Of a stretch of 64,000 bases of DNA, positions 44,496 to 55,510 are shown one piece after another. The stretch lies in NCBI RefSeq assembly GCF_900142375.1, contig NZ_FRAR01000004.1, forward strand, positions 1 through 64,000, written 5' to 3'. Under the pieces are notes generated by a model, which did no database searches, was not told where the DNA came from, and worked only from the letters and a program-made list of their open reading frames with translations. The stretch is from Desulforamulus aeronauticus DSM 10349 (GTDB lineage Bacteria > Bacillota > Desulfotomaculia > Desulfotomaculales > Desulfotomaculaceae). A program made the position numbers and the translations under genes. The number at the start of each line of letters is the position of its first letter. The first letter of the stretch is position 1.

Positions 44496-45087
44496 CTCGC
44501 TTCGCCTCCCACGGGTCTGTCAAACCTTGTTCTATTCGTACATAGCCCCGAGGATAAGCTGGGCCTCCATAACCAATTTCTGACCAGACAACGGGATGAG
44601 AATAATAGGCACTGATGATTTCCGTCGCTAGCTTTTTAAAGAGTTCTTGTTGAGGTATCCTTTGCCAGGTTCTCATAGGCAGGGCTTTCCCTTGATCAAG
44701 CTCTTGCAGCAAAGTATATTGCTCTTTTTCGTCAATCTCAAGAAATGGTGCCCCGTATTGCTTTTGGGATAGTTTATCAATGGCCCGTAACCCATCCCGG
44801 ACTAGACTCCTTTGCTCCGGGGTATCCACCTTTCTCTGATCTTCTCCAGCTGCGGATGAGAGGCTTTGATCCAGGTGGTGAACCACATAATCTAAGATTT
44901 CCTTCCGATGGTCATAAACAATATGTCTGGCAATACCAAAGACCAACGCAGCTTCGTGATCCTCTAAAAATTTGTGCTGATCAAAGGGACCAAGCCTCTT
45001 TAATACGATTTCTCGGGTATGCTCGTCCCAGTGCTCTTGTTCTCTTAAAACATCATAGGAAGGATACCTTGTCCTTTTTTCCTGCAT
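44482..45087 (-). CDS. Gluconate 2-dehydrogenase subunit 3-like protein
   Basis: About 201 residues from ATG at 45087, supported by GGAGG ten bases upstream; a longer frame begins at 45114. No Tat or Sec signal is obvious, unlike classical periplasmic subunit 3. RYPSYDVLREQEHWDEHTREIVLKRLGPF and the GPAYPRGYVRIEQGLTDPWE end match the family. It precedes the GMC gene and the two products likely form a complex. The lack of a signal peptide suggests a cytosolic or spore-located enzyme. Confidence 0.85.
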   Translation of the reverse strand: MQEKRTRYPSYDVLREQEHWDEHTREIVLKRLGPFDQHKFLEDHEAALVFGIARHIVYDHRKEILDYVVHHLDQSLSSAAGEDQRKVDTPEQRSLVRDGLRAIDKLSQKQYGAPFLEIDEKEQYTLLQELDQGKALPMRTWQRIPQQELFKKLATEIISAYYSHPVVWSEIGYGGPAYPRGYVRIEQGLTDPWEAKRDVNK

Positions 45088-45094
45088 AGCTTCT

Positions 45095-45487
45095 TTACCT
45101 CCAGTACAATGCAATTAAACCCAGTATACTTAAGGCAGTCACCATTATGGGCAGCGTCAGTGGCGGACCGATTAGAAAATTCTGGGACTCACCAAATCCA
45201 CCAACCCGCTCACCTATTCCGTTAAAATGCAGGTAACCACCCACTATTCCCAATCCCAAACCAACAAAGAGCAGAATGCTGGTAGTCAGCTGCAGCATTG
45301 GCACATTATAAAAGGCCAGAGCAATGGTGAATATCCCTATTAATGGTCCACCTACGACCGGACCATACATAGCCCAGTGTCTAAAGTTTTGCCGATAATG
45401 ATACAGTGTTACTTGCAAGGAAATCATAAGAAAGGCAATCCCGGTAAAAAGTAAGAGAATCCTGCTAAGCGGCCAACCGTCCCACAT
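45095..45487 (-). CDS. Small integral membrane protein of the GMC cluster
   Basis: 130 residues with four membrane segments (ILLLFTGIAFLMISLQV; YGPVVGGPLIGIFTIALAF; TTSILLFVGLGLGIVGGYL; LPIMVTALSILGLIAL). Not recognised. It is 7 bases upstream of the subunit-3 gene, so it may anchor the GMC complex in the membrane in place of the missing cytochrome (inference). One His-Tyr-His-like cluster is absent, so no haem site is visible. Confidence 0.75.
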   Translation of the reverse strand: MWDGWPLSRILLLFTGIAFLMISLQVTLYHYRQNFRHWAMYGPVVGGPLIGIFTIALAFYNVPMLQLTTSILLFVGLGLGIVGGYLHFNGIGERVGGFGESQNFLIGPPLTLPIMVTALSILGLIALYWR

Positions 45488-45565
45488 AGTAAAACCTCCC
45501 GGATATTGTTTTATCTAATGTTGTCCAGGTAAGGCAAAAAATATAGTAGTGAAACTCAAGATCAA

Positions 45566-45601
45566 TCTAAAAAAGAAACAGCCAACATTTCTGTTGACTG
45601 T
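45566..45601 (-). terminator. Terminator of the 45607 gene
   Basis: ACAGTCAACA and TGTTGGCTGT arms with a short loop followed on the minus strand by TTCTTTTTT. Confidence 0.8.
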
Positions 45602-45606
45602 GATTA

Positions 45607-45942
45607 CTATTTCTTATTGAGTTTTCTTTTTTTGGTCTGTTTTCTGGTAGTTTTGTCACCAAATATGGCACCTAACACAACATCCCAAAAAACTACGGTA
45701 GTAAACCTAGCGGTTAGAATTCCTACAAGCAGTAAAACCAAAAACAGTTTCCAATTAAAGAAGATGAAAAAACCTGCATAGGCTATGAAAAGAAAAATGG
45801 ATAGCTTTAATATTAATTTTACTGTGGGTACCTGATAAAGTTCCGGTATATCAAAGGTGCTAAGTCTTTCATAGGACCCTTTAATCATGATTAATCCAAG
45901 CAAAAGTAAAAATCCCAGGGATACTAATACTGTTGCTACCAA
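45607..45942 (-). CDS. Membrane protein of unknown function
   Basis: 111 residues from a TTG at 45942 with GGGAGGAAAGT upstream. Three membrane segments (TVLVSLGFLLLLGLIMI; LILKLSIFLFIAYAGFFIFF; LFLVLLLVGILTARF) and a strongly basic C-terminal tail (TTRKQTKKRKLNKK). Not recognised; topology would place the basic tail in the cytosol. Monocistronic. Confidence 0.7.
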   Translation of the reverse strand: MVATVLVSLGFLLLLGLIMIKGSYERLSTFDIPELYQVPTVKLILKLSIFLFIAYAGFFIFFNWKLFLVLLLVGILTARFTTVVFWDVVLGAIFGDKTTRKQTKKRKLNKK

Positions 45943-46053
45943 ACTTTCCTCCCCCCTAATTTTTTCATTTGTTTATAAAATATACGATACTATCAATAGC
46001 TGCAAGCGTTTAGCCTAAAAATATTTTTGAAACTATGAACTAAGGCAAAAGAA

Positions 46054-46076
46054 ATAGCCCCAGCCAAAGTCGGGGC
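46054..46076. repeat. Short hairpin in the 45943-46260 spacer
   Basis: AGCCCC and GGGGCT arms with a 10-base centre. The remaining spacer is AT-rich with no gene seen. Confidence 0.4.
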
Positions 46077-46257
46077 TCCACATATCAAATGAATTCCGCG
46101 TGATTATGTTGGTTTATTTTGCATCTACCGGGGATTTTTTATTCCTCTAAAAAGGTGTATAAAAAAATTTTAAAGGCAGATAGAGAAATATAAATTTCAC
46201 CTACCGTCTATAGATATTGACATAAAATCAAAGAGTGTATAAACTTAAAATAATTAA

Positions 46258-46336
46258 TACGGCGATGGAGTTCGCCATAACTGCCCTTGGGCTAATGACT
46301 CCTACCTAATTTTCTAGGTAGGGGTTTTTTGTTTTT
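46258..46336 (+). promoter_or_regulatory. Fluoride riboswitch (crcB motif) with overlapping terminator
   Basis: GGCGATGGAGTTCGCC (46261-46276), TGCCCTTGGGC, then TAATGACTCCTACC (46293-46306 region) match the fluoride aptamer. CCTACCTA of the aptamer 3' side can instead pair with TAGGTAGG (46315-46322), forming a terminator with GGTTTTTT. Fluoride binding should free transcription of the three downstream genes. Confidence 0.93.
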
Positions 46337-46394
46337 TGGTTATTTCTTTATTTGTGGGTATTTTACATAAAGATTTAGATAGGAGGGGTGATAT

Positions 46395-47123
46395 TTGGAT
46401 CCCATTTTACCCTATGTACTTTTATTCATCGGTGGTTTTATTGCTGCAGCTATCTCAGGCGCAGCAGGTTTTGGTGGGGCATTATTGTTACTGCCATTAC
46501 TAACAAAAACATTGGGTACAACTTTGGCGGTTCCTGTTCTTACGGTAGCTCAGTTAATAGGTAACTTATCTAGGGCGTGGTTTGGTTTTAACCAAATTGA
46601 ATGGAAACCTGTGAATTACTTTATTGCTGGGTCAATCCCAACAGCGATCCTGGGTGCTTATTCATTTGTAGCTGCACCAAAGGATCTTATTACTAGGGGA
46701 GCCGGATTGGCTATAATTCTGTTTGTCATAGTAAAGTATTTTAAAGTCTTAAAATTTGAACCTACTAATAAGACAATGTTTCTTGGAGGCTGTATAGTTG
46801 GGTTACTATCGGGCCTAGTAGGCAGTGCAGGGCCAATAGGTGCAGCATTATTTCTCTCCTTGGGCCTTCCGCCTGTATCCTATATTGCAAGTGAGGCAAT
46901 AACAGCCGTAGTTATGCACATAACCAAGGCATTAGTATACGAGAGATATTTAAGTATAGGAATTAAAGGTCTAAAAATAGGATTGTTCATTGGATTTGCT
47001 ATGATTTTAGGAACTTGGGTAGGGAAAAAGTTTATTGAGAAAATACCAAAGGAGAAATTTGTTCAATTTGTTGGATGTCTTCTAGTTATAATTGGTCTTC
47101 AAATGGCTATTATGGGAAGTTAA
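46395..47123 (+). CDS. TauE/SafE family transporter in the fluoride operon
   Basis: 242 residues from TTG at 46395, with AGGAGGGGTGATATT upstream. Eight membrane helices with paired Gly-rich segments GFIAAAISGAAGFGGALLLLPLL and GCIVGLLSGLVGSAGPIGAALFLS, typical of TauE/SafE (DUF81). The family is assigned to sulfite, sulfoacetate and other anion movement. Its place as first gene after a fluoride riboswitch points to a role in fluoride or co-toxic anion removal (inference). It keeps family length and repeats, so it is not degenerate. Confidence 0.9.
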   Translation: MDPILPYVLLFIGGFIAAAISGAAGFGGALLLLPLLTKTLGTTLAVPVLTVAQLIGNLSRAWFGFNQIEWKPVNYFIAGSIPTAILGAYSFVAAPKDLITRGAGLAIILFVIVKYFKVLKFEPTNKTMFLGGCIVGLLSGLVGSAGPIGAALFLSLGLPPVSYIASEAITAVVMHITKALVYERYLSIGIKGLKIGLFIGFAMILGTWVGKKFIEKIPKEKFVQFVGCLLVIIGLQMAIMGS

Positions 47124-47147
47124 GAATAATCAAAAGTAGGTGATTAT

Positions 47148-47549
47148 ATTAATTATTTTGCAGTAGGTATAGGCGGTATCTTAGGTGCTATTAGTAGGTA
47201 TGCTTTAGGCTCTTTTATCTCTGGATTAACTGTAACCGCTTTTCCTTATGGGACTTTAAGCGTGAATTTAATGGGCAGTTTTTTGTTAAGCTTTATTGCC
47301 TATGGAAGTAGTTTAAAATGGAATTTACCTAAAAAATTTATACTTGCCATAAATACAGGTTTTATTGGTTCATTTACTACATTCTCAACCTTTTCTGTAG
47401 ATACCTTACAGCTAGTAAATAACGGCAAATATACGTTGGCAATTTCCTATGTTTTAATCAGCATAATAGCTGGGTTAACCTTGTCCTGGCTGGGAGTCTG
47501 TTTGGCTACCAAGCTATATCCAAATGTTGCGATGAAAGCAGAGCAGTAA
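47148..47549 (+). CDS. crcB: Fluoride channel Fluc/CrcB, subunit 1, AUU start
   Basis: About 133 residues. The only sensible start is ATT at 47148, seven bases after AGTAGG. It gives (M)NYFAVGIGGILGAISRYALGSF, which aligns residue for residue with the second copy (MKIYVLLAIGGFIGAISRYALSSF). The next usable start, GTG at 47262, would delete the first membrane helix. No ATG, GTG or TTG is in frame between the stop at 47127 and 47262. YGTLSVNLMGSFLL and FIGSFTTFSTFSVD carry the Asn and Phe-box/Thr residues of Fluc channels. Confidence 0.88.
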   Translation: MNYFAVGIGGILGAISRYALGSFISGLTVTAFPYGTLSVNLMGSFLLSFIAYGSSLKWNLPKKFILAINTGFIGSFTTFSTFSVDTLQLVNNGKYTLAISYVLISIIAGLTLSWLGVCLATKLYPNVAMKAEQ

Positions 47550-47561
47550 AGGAGAGATCCT

Positions 47562-47924
47562 ATGAAAATCTACGTTTTACTTGCGATAGGTGGATTTATC
47601 GGAGCTATTTCCAGATATGCCTTGTCTAGTTTTATACAATCCAAGCATAATAGCCCTTTCCCCTATGGAACTTTTATCATTAACCTTACGGGTTCTTTTT
47701 TACTGGGATTTCTTTTTAGGAGGCATAACTTACATCCAGAAATGTTTCTGCTACTTGGCACAGGTTTTTTGGGAGCTTATACAACCTTTTCTACTTTTGA
47801 GTTTGAGTCTATAGAATTGATCAAAAAAGAAAAGGTTGTAATTTCTGTATTGTATCTAACAGTAAGTGTTGTTCTAGGTGTTATACTGGCCTATCTAGGA
47901 TATTTATTGGGGGCATTCTTATAA
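47562..47924 (+). CDS. crcB: Fluoride channel Fluc/CrcB, subunit 2
   Basis: 120 residues, four membrane helices. GGFIGAISRYALSSF, YGTFIINLTGSFLLGF with the central Asn, and GFLGAYTTFSTFEFESIELI with the Phe and Thr/Ser pore residues. Two adjacent crcB genes usually make a heterodimeric dual-topology channel exporting fluoride. AAAGGAGAGATCCT precedes ATG, 12 bases after copy 1. Confidence 0.95.
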   Translation: MKIYVLLAIGGFIGAISRYALSSFIQSKHNSPFPYGTFIINLTGSFLLGFLFRRHNLHPEMFLLLGTGFLGAYTTFSTFEFESIELIKKEKVVISVLYLTVSVVLGVILAYLGYLLGAFL

Positions 47925-47980
47925 TTTAAATACTTTTAACAGTCCCTTTCCCATAGTCCAAGTAGTCCGGTTTTTATCAC

Positions 47981-49213
47981 CTATAGGCATTCCTGTTTTT
48001 GAGTTTTTGCCAGTAGCTCGCCTGTCCTTTTAAAAAGTGGCACGGTTAATAGCATTCCCAGTAAGAAAAGCAGCCCGGACACCCCAAACATGGAGACCAG
48101 GGAAAACTGTACTTTCAACCAACCGGCAAGACTCATGGTAATTACCATGGCACCCATGAACATAGGGTTAAGAACCCCATTTACTCTGCCAATAAACTCT
48201 TCCTGGGTAAGTTTTAGGATTAGGGTGTTAATTCCAATGTGGATGCAGGGCATAAACAAGCCATTGAGAAACTCGAAAGCCAAGGTTAACGTCCAGTTGG
48301 TAGATAGCCCCACACCGACTACGGTAACAGCATTGATAAATAAGCCCATGGCGAGGAGTTTTTGGGGTGGTATTTTTTTAGCCAAGCTCATTACCAGACC
48401 ACCACCGATGAGCATAGCAGCACCGTTTGCCGCTAAGAGCCACTGGAGGTTTTCCTTTGGTAAACCTATTCTTTCCATGACAATAAAAATTCCTAAGGGT
48501 TGAATAATTCCCACTGCCAAACCCGTCATAACGAATACGCTGCCTAGCAGGATAAATTCTCTCCGATTAAAAACGTAGCGACAGCCTTCCTTTAACTCTC
48601 CCCAGAAATCTGTCATCTTGTTTTTATCTACTATCTTGTCGGGCGGCAGCAGGGTTAGAACTGCAGCAGAAAGTAGAAAGGCTATTCCCATTACTAAAAT
48701 CGATGTTTGAATACCAAATCTCTGGTAAATAAATGTACCTAACATGGGTCCTATAATCATGAAAACGGCCATTAAGGTTTGGAACATCGCCATCCCGGTT
48801 TGAAGTTGCTCCAGGGGCACATGGATCTTAAACAGTTTCATGGCCGAGGGTTGGGAGAATTGTGAAAGAATAGCCGAAATAAAGGTGACAAAAAAGATTG
48901 CCTCCCAGGAACCAAAAATTATAGTTATTAGTACGACAAATACAGACAAAGCACTTAGCAGATCACACCATACCATCGTTTTCTTGGGTCGCCAACGATC
49001 TGCGAAGGTCCCTCCGATAATGGAAAATAAGAAGATTGGTGCAAACTCAACCACAGAAATAAGTGAAACAGCATAGGGATTATTATTGGTTTTTTCCATC
49101 ACAAACAATAAAATGGCAAAATTACGAACCCAAATACCTATTTGTAAAAGAATAGCTGATAACATGATAGCCTGAATAAAGCGATTTCTAAAAATACTTC
49201 CAGTGGGTGTCAA
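47981..49213 (-). CDS. MFS transporter
   Basis: 410 residues, twelve membrane helices, of the enterobactin exporter/macrolide efflux-like (MefA/EntS) MFS_3 group. FVVEFAPIFLFSIIGGTFADRWRPKKTMVWCDLLSAL contains the loop 2-3 motif. Substrate unknown; MefE-like relatives export macrolides or siderophores. Convergent with the fluoride operon across a 56-base spacer. Confidence 0.88.
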   Translation of the reverse strand: MTPTGSIFRNRFIQAIMLSAILLQIGIWVRNFAILLFVMEKTNNNPYAVSLISVVEFAPIFLFSIIGGTFADRWRPKKTMVWCDLLSALSVFVVLITIIFGSWEAIFFVTFISAILSQFSQPSAMKLFKIHVPLEQLQTGMAMFQTLMAVFMIIGPMLGTFIYQRFGIQTSILVMGIAFLLSAAVLTLLPPDKIVDKNKMTDFWGELKEGCRYVFNRREFILLGSVFVMTGLAVGIIQPLGIFIVMERIGLPKENLQWLLAANGAAMLIGGGLVMSLAKKIPPQKLLAMGLFINAVTVVGVGLSTNWTLTLAFEFLNGLFMPCIHIGINTLILKLTQEEFIGRVNGVLNPMFMGAMVITMSLAGWLKVQFSLVSMFGVSGLLFLLGMLLTVPLFKRTGELLAKTQKQECL

Positions 49214-49259
49214 TGACCCCTGTCCCCCTCTCTTGTAAAACAGAACTATATAATTTTAT

Positions 49260-49290
49260 AAGGGTTTGCACTTGTATGCAAACCCTTATT
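49260..49290. terminator. Hairpin between MFS and ferritin-like genes
   Basis: AAGGGTTTGCA and TGCAAACCCTT arms with a 7-base loop, T-rich on the plus side. Confidence 0.6.
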
Positions 49291-49373
49291 TTTAGAATTA
49301 AAGGATTATTATAAATTTATATACTGATTTTGCCAATATCTATCTTTTTATCATCGTTCTGTCTACTACATTA

Positions 49374-49871
49374 CTAAGCGGGTGAGAAACCTTGTTCAGC
49401 CCACCACTCATTTTTAGCAAAATCATAGGCCAGGTTAAGAGTATCTAAATGCTCCCCCTCCATTTCGGCAAGTTCAAGGTAGACTTTCCTGGCTTTCTCG
49501 TCCTTAGTCTTTGCCGATGCCTCTCGATAAAATTCCAGAGATTCCTTCTCCATTTTAACTGCCATTGATAAAGCAGAAACAATTAAAGAAGGTTTCTCTC
49601 GTTTTAAATCTTCCTCTTTAAAAATATTGGGTGCTTTTACTAAATTGCAGTTTTCTTCTGCCTTTTTCATATCTATATTGTTTTCCACTGCATCATAAAG
49701 CCTTCTTAGGTAATATTCATGTCTTTGTTCTTCTTCTGCAAGATATAAAAAAACATTCCTGACTTCATCAGAGCCCCCCTTTTCTGCAGCAAGAAGATAA
49801 AATTGGTGCCCTTCGTGTTCATTTAAGATAGCAGTTTTGATAGCTTGTAATTCAGGCGAACAACTTTCCAC
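49374..49871 (-). CDS. Ferritin-like diiron protein, rubrerythrin-type
   Basis: 165 residues, four-helix bundle. Iron ligands appear as LNEHEGHQFYLLAAEK (helix 1), YLAEEEQRHEYYL (helix 2), KMEKESLEFYREA (helix 3) and ELAEMEGEHLDTL (helix 4). No rubredoxin domain is attached, so it is an erythrin-like protein rather than full rubrerythrin. Probably a peroxide-reducing or iron-sensing protein in this anaerobe. Confidence 0.88.
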   Translation of the reverse strand: MESCSPELQAIKTAILNEHEGHQFYLLAAEKGGSDEVRNVFLYLAEEEQRHEYYLRRLYDAVENNIDMKKAEENCNLVKAPNIFKEEDLKREKPSLIVSALSMAVKMEKESLEFYREASAKTKDEKARKVYLELAEMEGEHLDTLNLAYDFAKNEWWAEQGFSPA

Positions 49872-52915
<3,044 letters not shown>

Positions 52916-53020
52916 TTGCTGAATACCCTGACGCTACCCTTATGCAGGGGATTATGGTAAAATACCTTATTACAACTAGATTGGCAATGTGGCGTATAAT
53001 GCACCTAGGAGATAAACTAT

Positions 53021-53914
53021 ATGGCGCAAATAACAGATGAAAATATGTATTTGGACAATTCAATTCATTACATAGATCACCTAAAACCTCAATGTGAAAA
53101 ATGCTTTGGACTTTGCTGTGTTGCATTGTATTTTTCGGTACAAGATGGTTTTCCCACTGATAAAAGTGCAGGAACCCCCTGCCCTAATTTAGAAGCGGAC
53201 TTTCGTTGTATGATTCACGAAAAGCTTGGAGCTTTAGGCTTAAAAGGTTGCGTTGCCTATGAATGTTTTGGTGCAGGGCAACAGGTTTCACAAGTCACTT
53301 TTGCGGGGCAGAATTGGCGACTGAAATCCGCATCAGCCGACTTGATGTTTGCAGTGTTTTTAATAATGCAACAATTACACGAAATGTGCTGGTATCTTAC
53401 TGAAGCATTATCATTCAAGCTGGCATCGCCCATATGTGAGGAAATTAGGAAAGCTCTTTATGAAACAGAGCGCATTACCCAGCTCCCCCCACATTCCTTA
53501 AGAGAGTTTAATCTTTCAGCTCATCGTACAAAAATTAAAGTTTTGCTAAGGAATGTAAGCAAACTTGTGCGAAGCGAAATAAGCCGTATTAATAAAGTAA
53601 CTTTCAATGCTGATAAAGAACGTAAAGCAACAGCAGATTTCTTTGGCAGGGATTTGAGAAAAAGAGATCTCAGATGTGCGGATTTGCGAGGGGCTTGCCT
53701 AATTGCCGCAAATTTAGAAGGTGTTGATCTAAGTGGAACCGACTTCATTGGCGCTGACTTTCGAGATGCCAATGTAAGGGGAGCAAACCTGTCAAAAAGC
53801 ATCTTTCTGACCCAATCTCAAATCAATGTTGCCAAGGGTAATTCTAATACCAAGTTACCCTTAACGCTTTTCCATCCAAAACATTGGGATGCAAAAGACA
53901 ACACAAACGAGTAA
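53021..53914 (+). CDS. Pentapeptide-repeat protein with N-terminal Cys cluster
   Basis: 297 residues. The N-terminal half has CEKCFGLCC (26-34), CPNLEADFRCMIHEKLGALGLKGCVAYECFG, an arrangement of about eight cysteines resembling a YkgJ-like zinc/iron-sulfur module. Residues 218-265 hold pentapeptide repeats (DLRKR DLRCA DLRGA CLIAA NLEGV DLSGT DFIGA DFRDA NVRGA NLSKS). About ten repeats form a short quadrilateral helix, too short for a full DNA mimic like MfpA. Function unknown. Located downstream of rph with 105 bases between. Confidence 0.82.
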   Translation: MAQITDENMYLDNSIHYIDHLKPQCEKCFGLCCVALYFSVQDGFPTDKSAGTPCPNLEADFRCMIHEKLGALGLKGCVAYECFGAGQQVSQVTFAGQNWRLKSASADLMFAVFLIMQQLHEMCWYLTEALSFKLASPICEEIRKALYETERITQLPPHSLREFNLSAHRTKIKVLLRNVSKLVRSEISRINKVTFNADKERKATADFFGRDLRKRDLRCADLRGACLIAANLEGVDLSGTDFIGADFRDANVRGANLSKSIFLTQSQINVAKGNSNTKLPLTLFHPKHWDAKDNTNE

Positions 53915-53955
53915 AAAAGGAAGCGTCAAGTATGAACCCTGGTCGCTTCCTTAAA
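53914..53955 (+). terminator. Terminator after pentapeptide-repeat gene
   Basis: AAGGAAGCG and CGCTTCCTT arms with an 18-base loop; AT-rich flanks with T/A runs on both strands. Confidence 0.7.
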
Positions 53956-53974
53956 ACTTCTGATTTGTATAAGC

Positions 53975-54045
53975 GCAAACTAAGCCTCCGCCGGTTATGT
54001 CCTATAGGGTACATCTAAAAACTTGGCGGAGGCTAAGTTTTTCTA
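53975..54045. repeat. Short interspersed palindromic element, copy B
   Basis: AAACTAAGCCTCCGCC pairs with GGCGGAGGCTAAGTTT across a 40-base centre. It shares CTCCGCCGG, TCTAAA, ACTTGGCG and AAGTTTTTCTA with 3251-3305. It sits just after the D-2-hydroxyacid dehydrogenase stop and may terminate that gene. Confidence 0.6.
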
Positions 54046-54053
54046 TATACTGC

Positions 54054-55013
54054 TTATTTTGCTATGACATTGATGGGTTTTCCTTTTAGATGAGCCTCGA
54101 TGTTAATGGCTAAGAGATCAATCAGCCTTTGTCTTGATTCTATGGTTTTCCAACCAATATGTGGTGTCATGATGACGTTATCCATAGAAAACAAAGGATT
54201 ATCCAGTTCCGGAGGTTCCTGTTCCTGAACATCAAGGGCAGCACCGGCAATTTCTTTATCCTGCAACGCTTCAATTAAGTCAGCTTCTTTGATGATTTGC
54301 CCTCTGGATGTATTGATGATAAAAGCAGTTGATTTCATTAACTTTAATCTTTCCTTGTTGATTAGATGTTTGGTATCGGGTGTTAGAGGACAGTGAATGG
54401 AAATAAAATCACTTTGCCTAAGTAACTCTTCCAGGCTGGCATTTTGAATGTTAGAATCATGCCATTCTTTAGGGGTTCTGTTGTATACCAGAACTTTCAT
54501 GCCAAAATTAAGAGCATGATCCATGACCTGCCGTCCAATGGAACCGCTACAAATGATACCAAGAGTCTTTTCTTGTATTTCAAAGTGGGGTAACAGTATG
54601 TCCTTGGTAAAGTTATCGAAATTTCCTCGCTTGATCATCAGTTGCTGCAGGGTTAAGGAAGAACAAAAATTTAACACCAGTGTCATCACCAATTGTGCCA
54701 CTGCTTCGGTACTGTACCCCGGCACATTGCAAACCACGATATTCTTTTCCTTGGCTGCCGCAATATCTATGTTGTTATAGCCAGTTCCAGCCTCACAGAT
54801 GATTTTAACAGAAGGTGGGAATTGAGATATTAAATCCCTTCCTACAGGTAATTCCTTAGTAATAACAATATTTTGGCCCTGAACCCGGGCTAAAATATCT
54901 TCATTACTGCTGGCTTCGTGTTTAGTGAGTTTCGTTAGTTTAGTTATTGAGGAGAAATCTAGTTTTTTGTCAAAATCCAGCCTTTCTACATTAAGGAATA
55001 CTGCGTTATTCAT
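54054..55013 (-). CDS. D-2-hydroxyacid dehydrogenase, NAD-dependent
   Basis: 319 residues. N-terminal catalytic domain with ICEAGTGYNNIDIAAAKEKNIVVCNVPGYSTEAVAQ, a Rossmann domain with LGIICSGSIGRQVMDHA (usual GXGXXG altered to GICSGSIG), SIHCPLTPDTKHLI, NTSRGQIIKEADLIEAL with the Arg, Glu in VQEQEPPELDNPL, and His in MTPHIGW. Reduces a 2-oxo acid such as hydroxypyruvate or glyoxylate. The exact substrate is unclear. Monocistronic. Confidence 0.9.
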   Translation of the reverse strand: MNNAVFLNVERLDFDKKLDFSSITKLTKLTKHEASSNEDILARVQGQNIVITKELPVGRDLISQFPPSVKIICEAGTGYNNIDIAAAKEKNIVVCNVPGYSTEAVAQLVMTLVLNFCSSLTLQQLMIKRGNFDNFTKDILLPHFEIQEKTLGIICSGSIGRQVMDHALNFGMKVLVYNRTPKEWHDSNIQNASLEELLRQSDFISIHCPLTPDTKHLINKERLKLMKSTAFIINTSRGQIIKEADLIEALQDKEIAGAALDVQEQEPPELDNPLFSMDNVIMTPHIGWKTIESRQRLIDLLAINIEAHLKGKPINVIAK

Positions 55014-55250
55014 GCTAACCTCCTGTTATTCTGTATGACACAGATTATTTTTTATGCTTATTAGATATTGTGATGTAAAATACCTGCTTGTTACTAGAGG
55101 AATTCTATATAGTATTCCTGTTGGAACATCTTAGTATTATTAAAAGGTGAAAATACGATACCGGAAAAATTGCCAAGTGTTAAAAGGAACTTTATTTTAA
55201 TTGTAGAATATAACTTATAATTGGCAAGATTTATTAAAATTAAATATTGA
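55014..55250. other. Spacer between divergent genes
   Basis: Very AT-rich; probably contains the divergent promoters for the dehydrogenase and the TupA leader. No gene seen. Confidence 0.4.
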
Positions 55251-55350
55251 ACTCCGAGCTTTGGGACCTACGATAGGATTATTATGGTTCCTTGGCCGAT
55301 AGGGTTTGTTTGGAAACGGACAAACCTCCCGTGCGGAAAGGAGGATTACT
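55251..55350 (+). promoter_or_regulatory. Moco/Tuco-type riboswitch leader of tupA
   Basis: A multistem structure closed by CTCC (55252-55255) and GGAGG (55340-55344): GGGACC with GGTTCC, GGCC, GGGTTTGT with ACAAACC, and a CGGAAAGGAGG end. The ACTCCGAGCTTT opening and CGTGCGGAAAGG end resemble the molybdenum/tungsten-cofactor RNA. It lies ahead of a tungstate-binding lipoprotein and is followed by a terminator, as expected for a transcription-control element. Confidence 0.62.
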
Positions 55351-55364
55351 TGAGCAGAAATACT

Positions 55365-55407
55365 CCGTATACTGTATTCTTTACGCACAGTGCACGGTTT
55401 TTTATTT
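55365..55407 (+). terminator. Terminator of the tupA leader
   Basis: CCGTATACTGT and ACAGTGCACGG arms with an internal mismatch, followed by TTTTTTATTTTTT. Sits between the riboswitch-like region and the tupA ribosome binding site, so it is an attenuator. Confidence 0.8.
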
Positions 55408-55510
55408 TTTATGGCAGGAGGTGAATTAAACGGAGTTTACCTCTTACTAGAATGGCAATGCTATTCTAGGGTATGCAATACAAATACAAGAATTCATGGA
55501 GGTCGTTAAC

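Noticed and set aside
45552-45566. AACTCAAGATCAAT seen again at about 50219
   Set aside because: Only 14 bases with no extended similarity or structure; chance is more likely than a repeat family.
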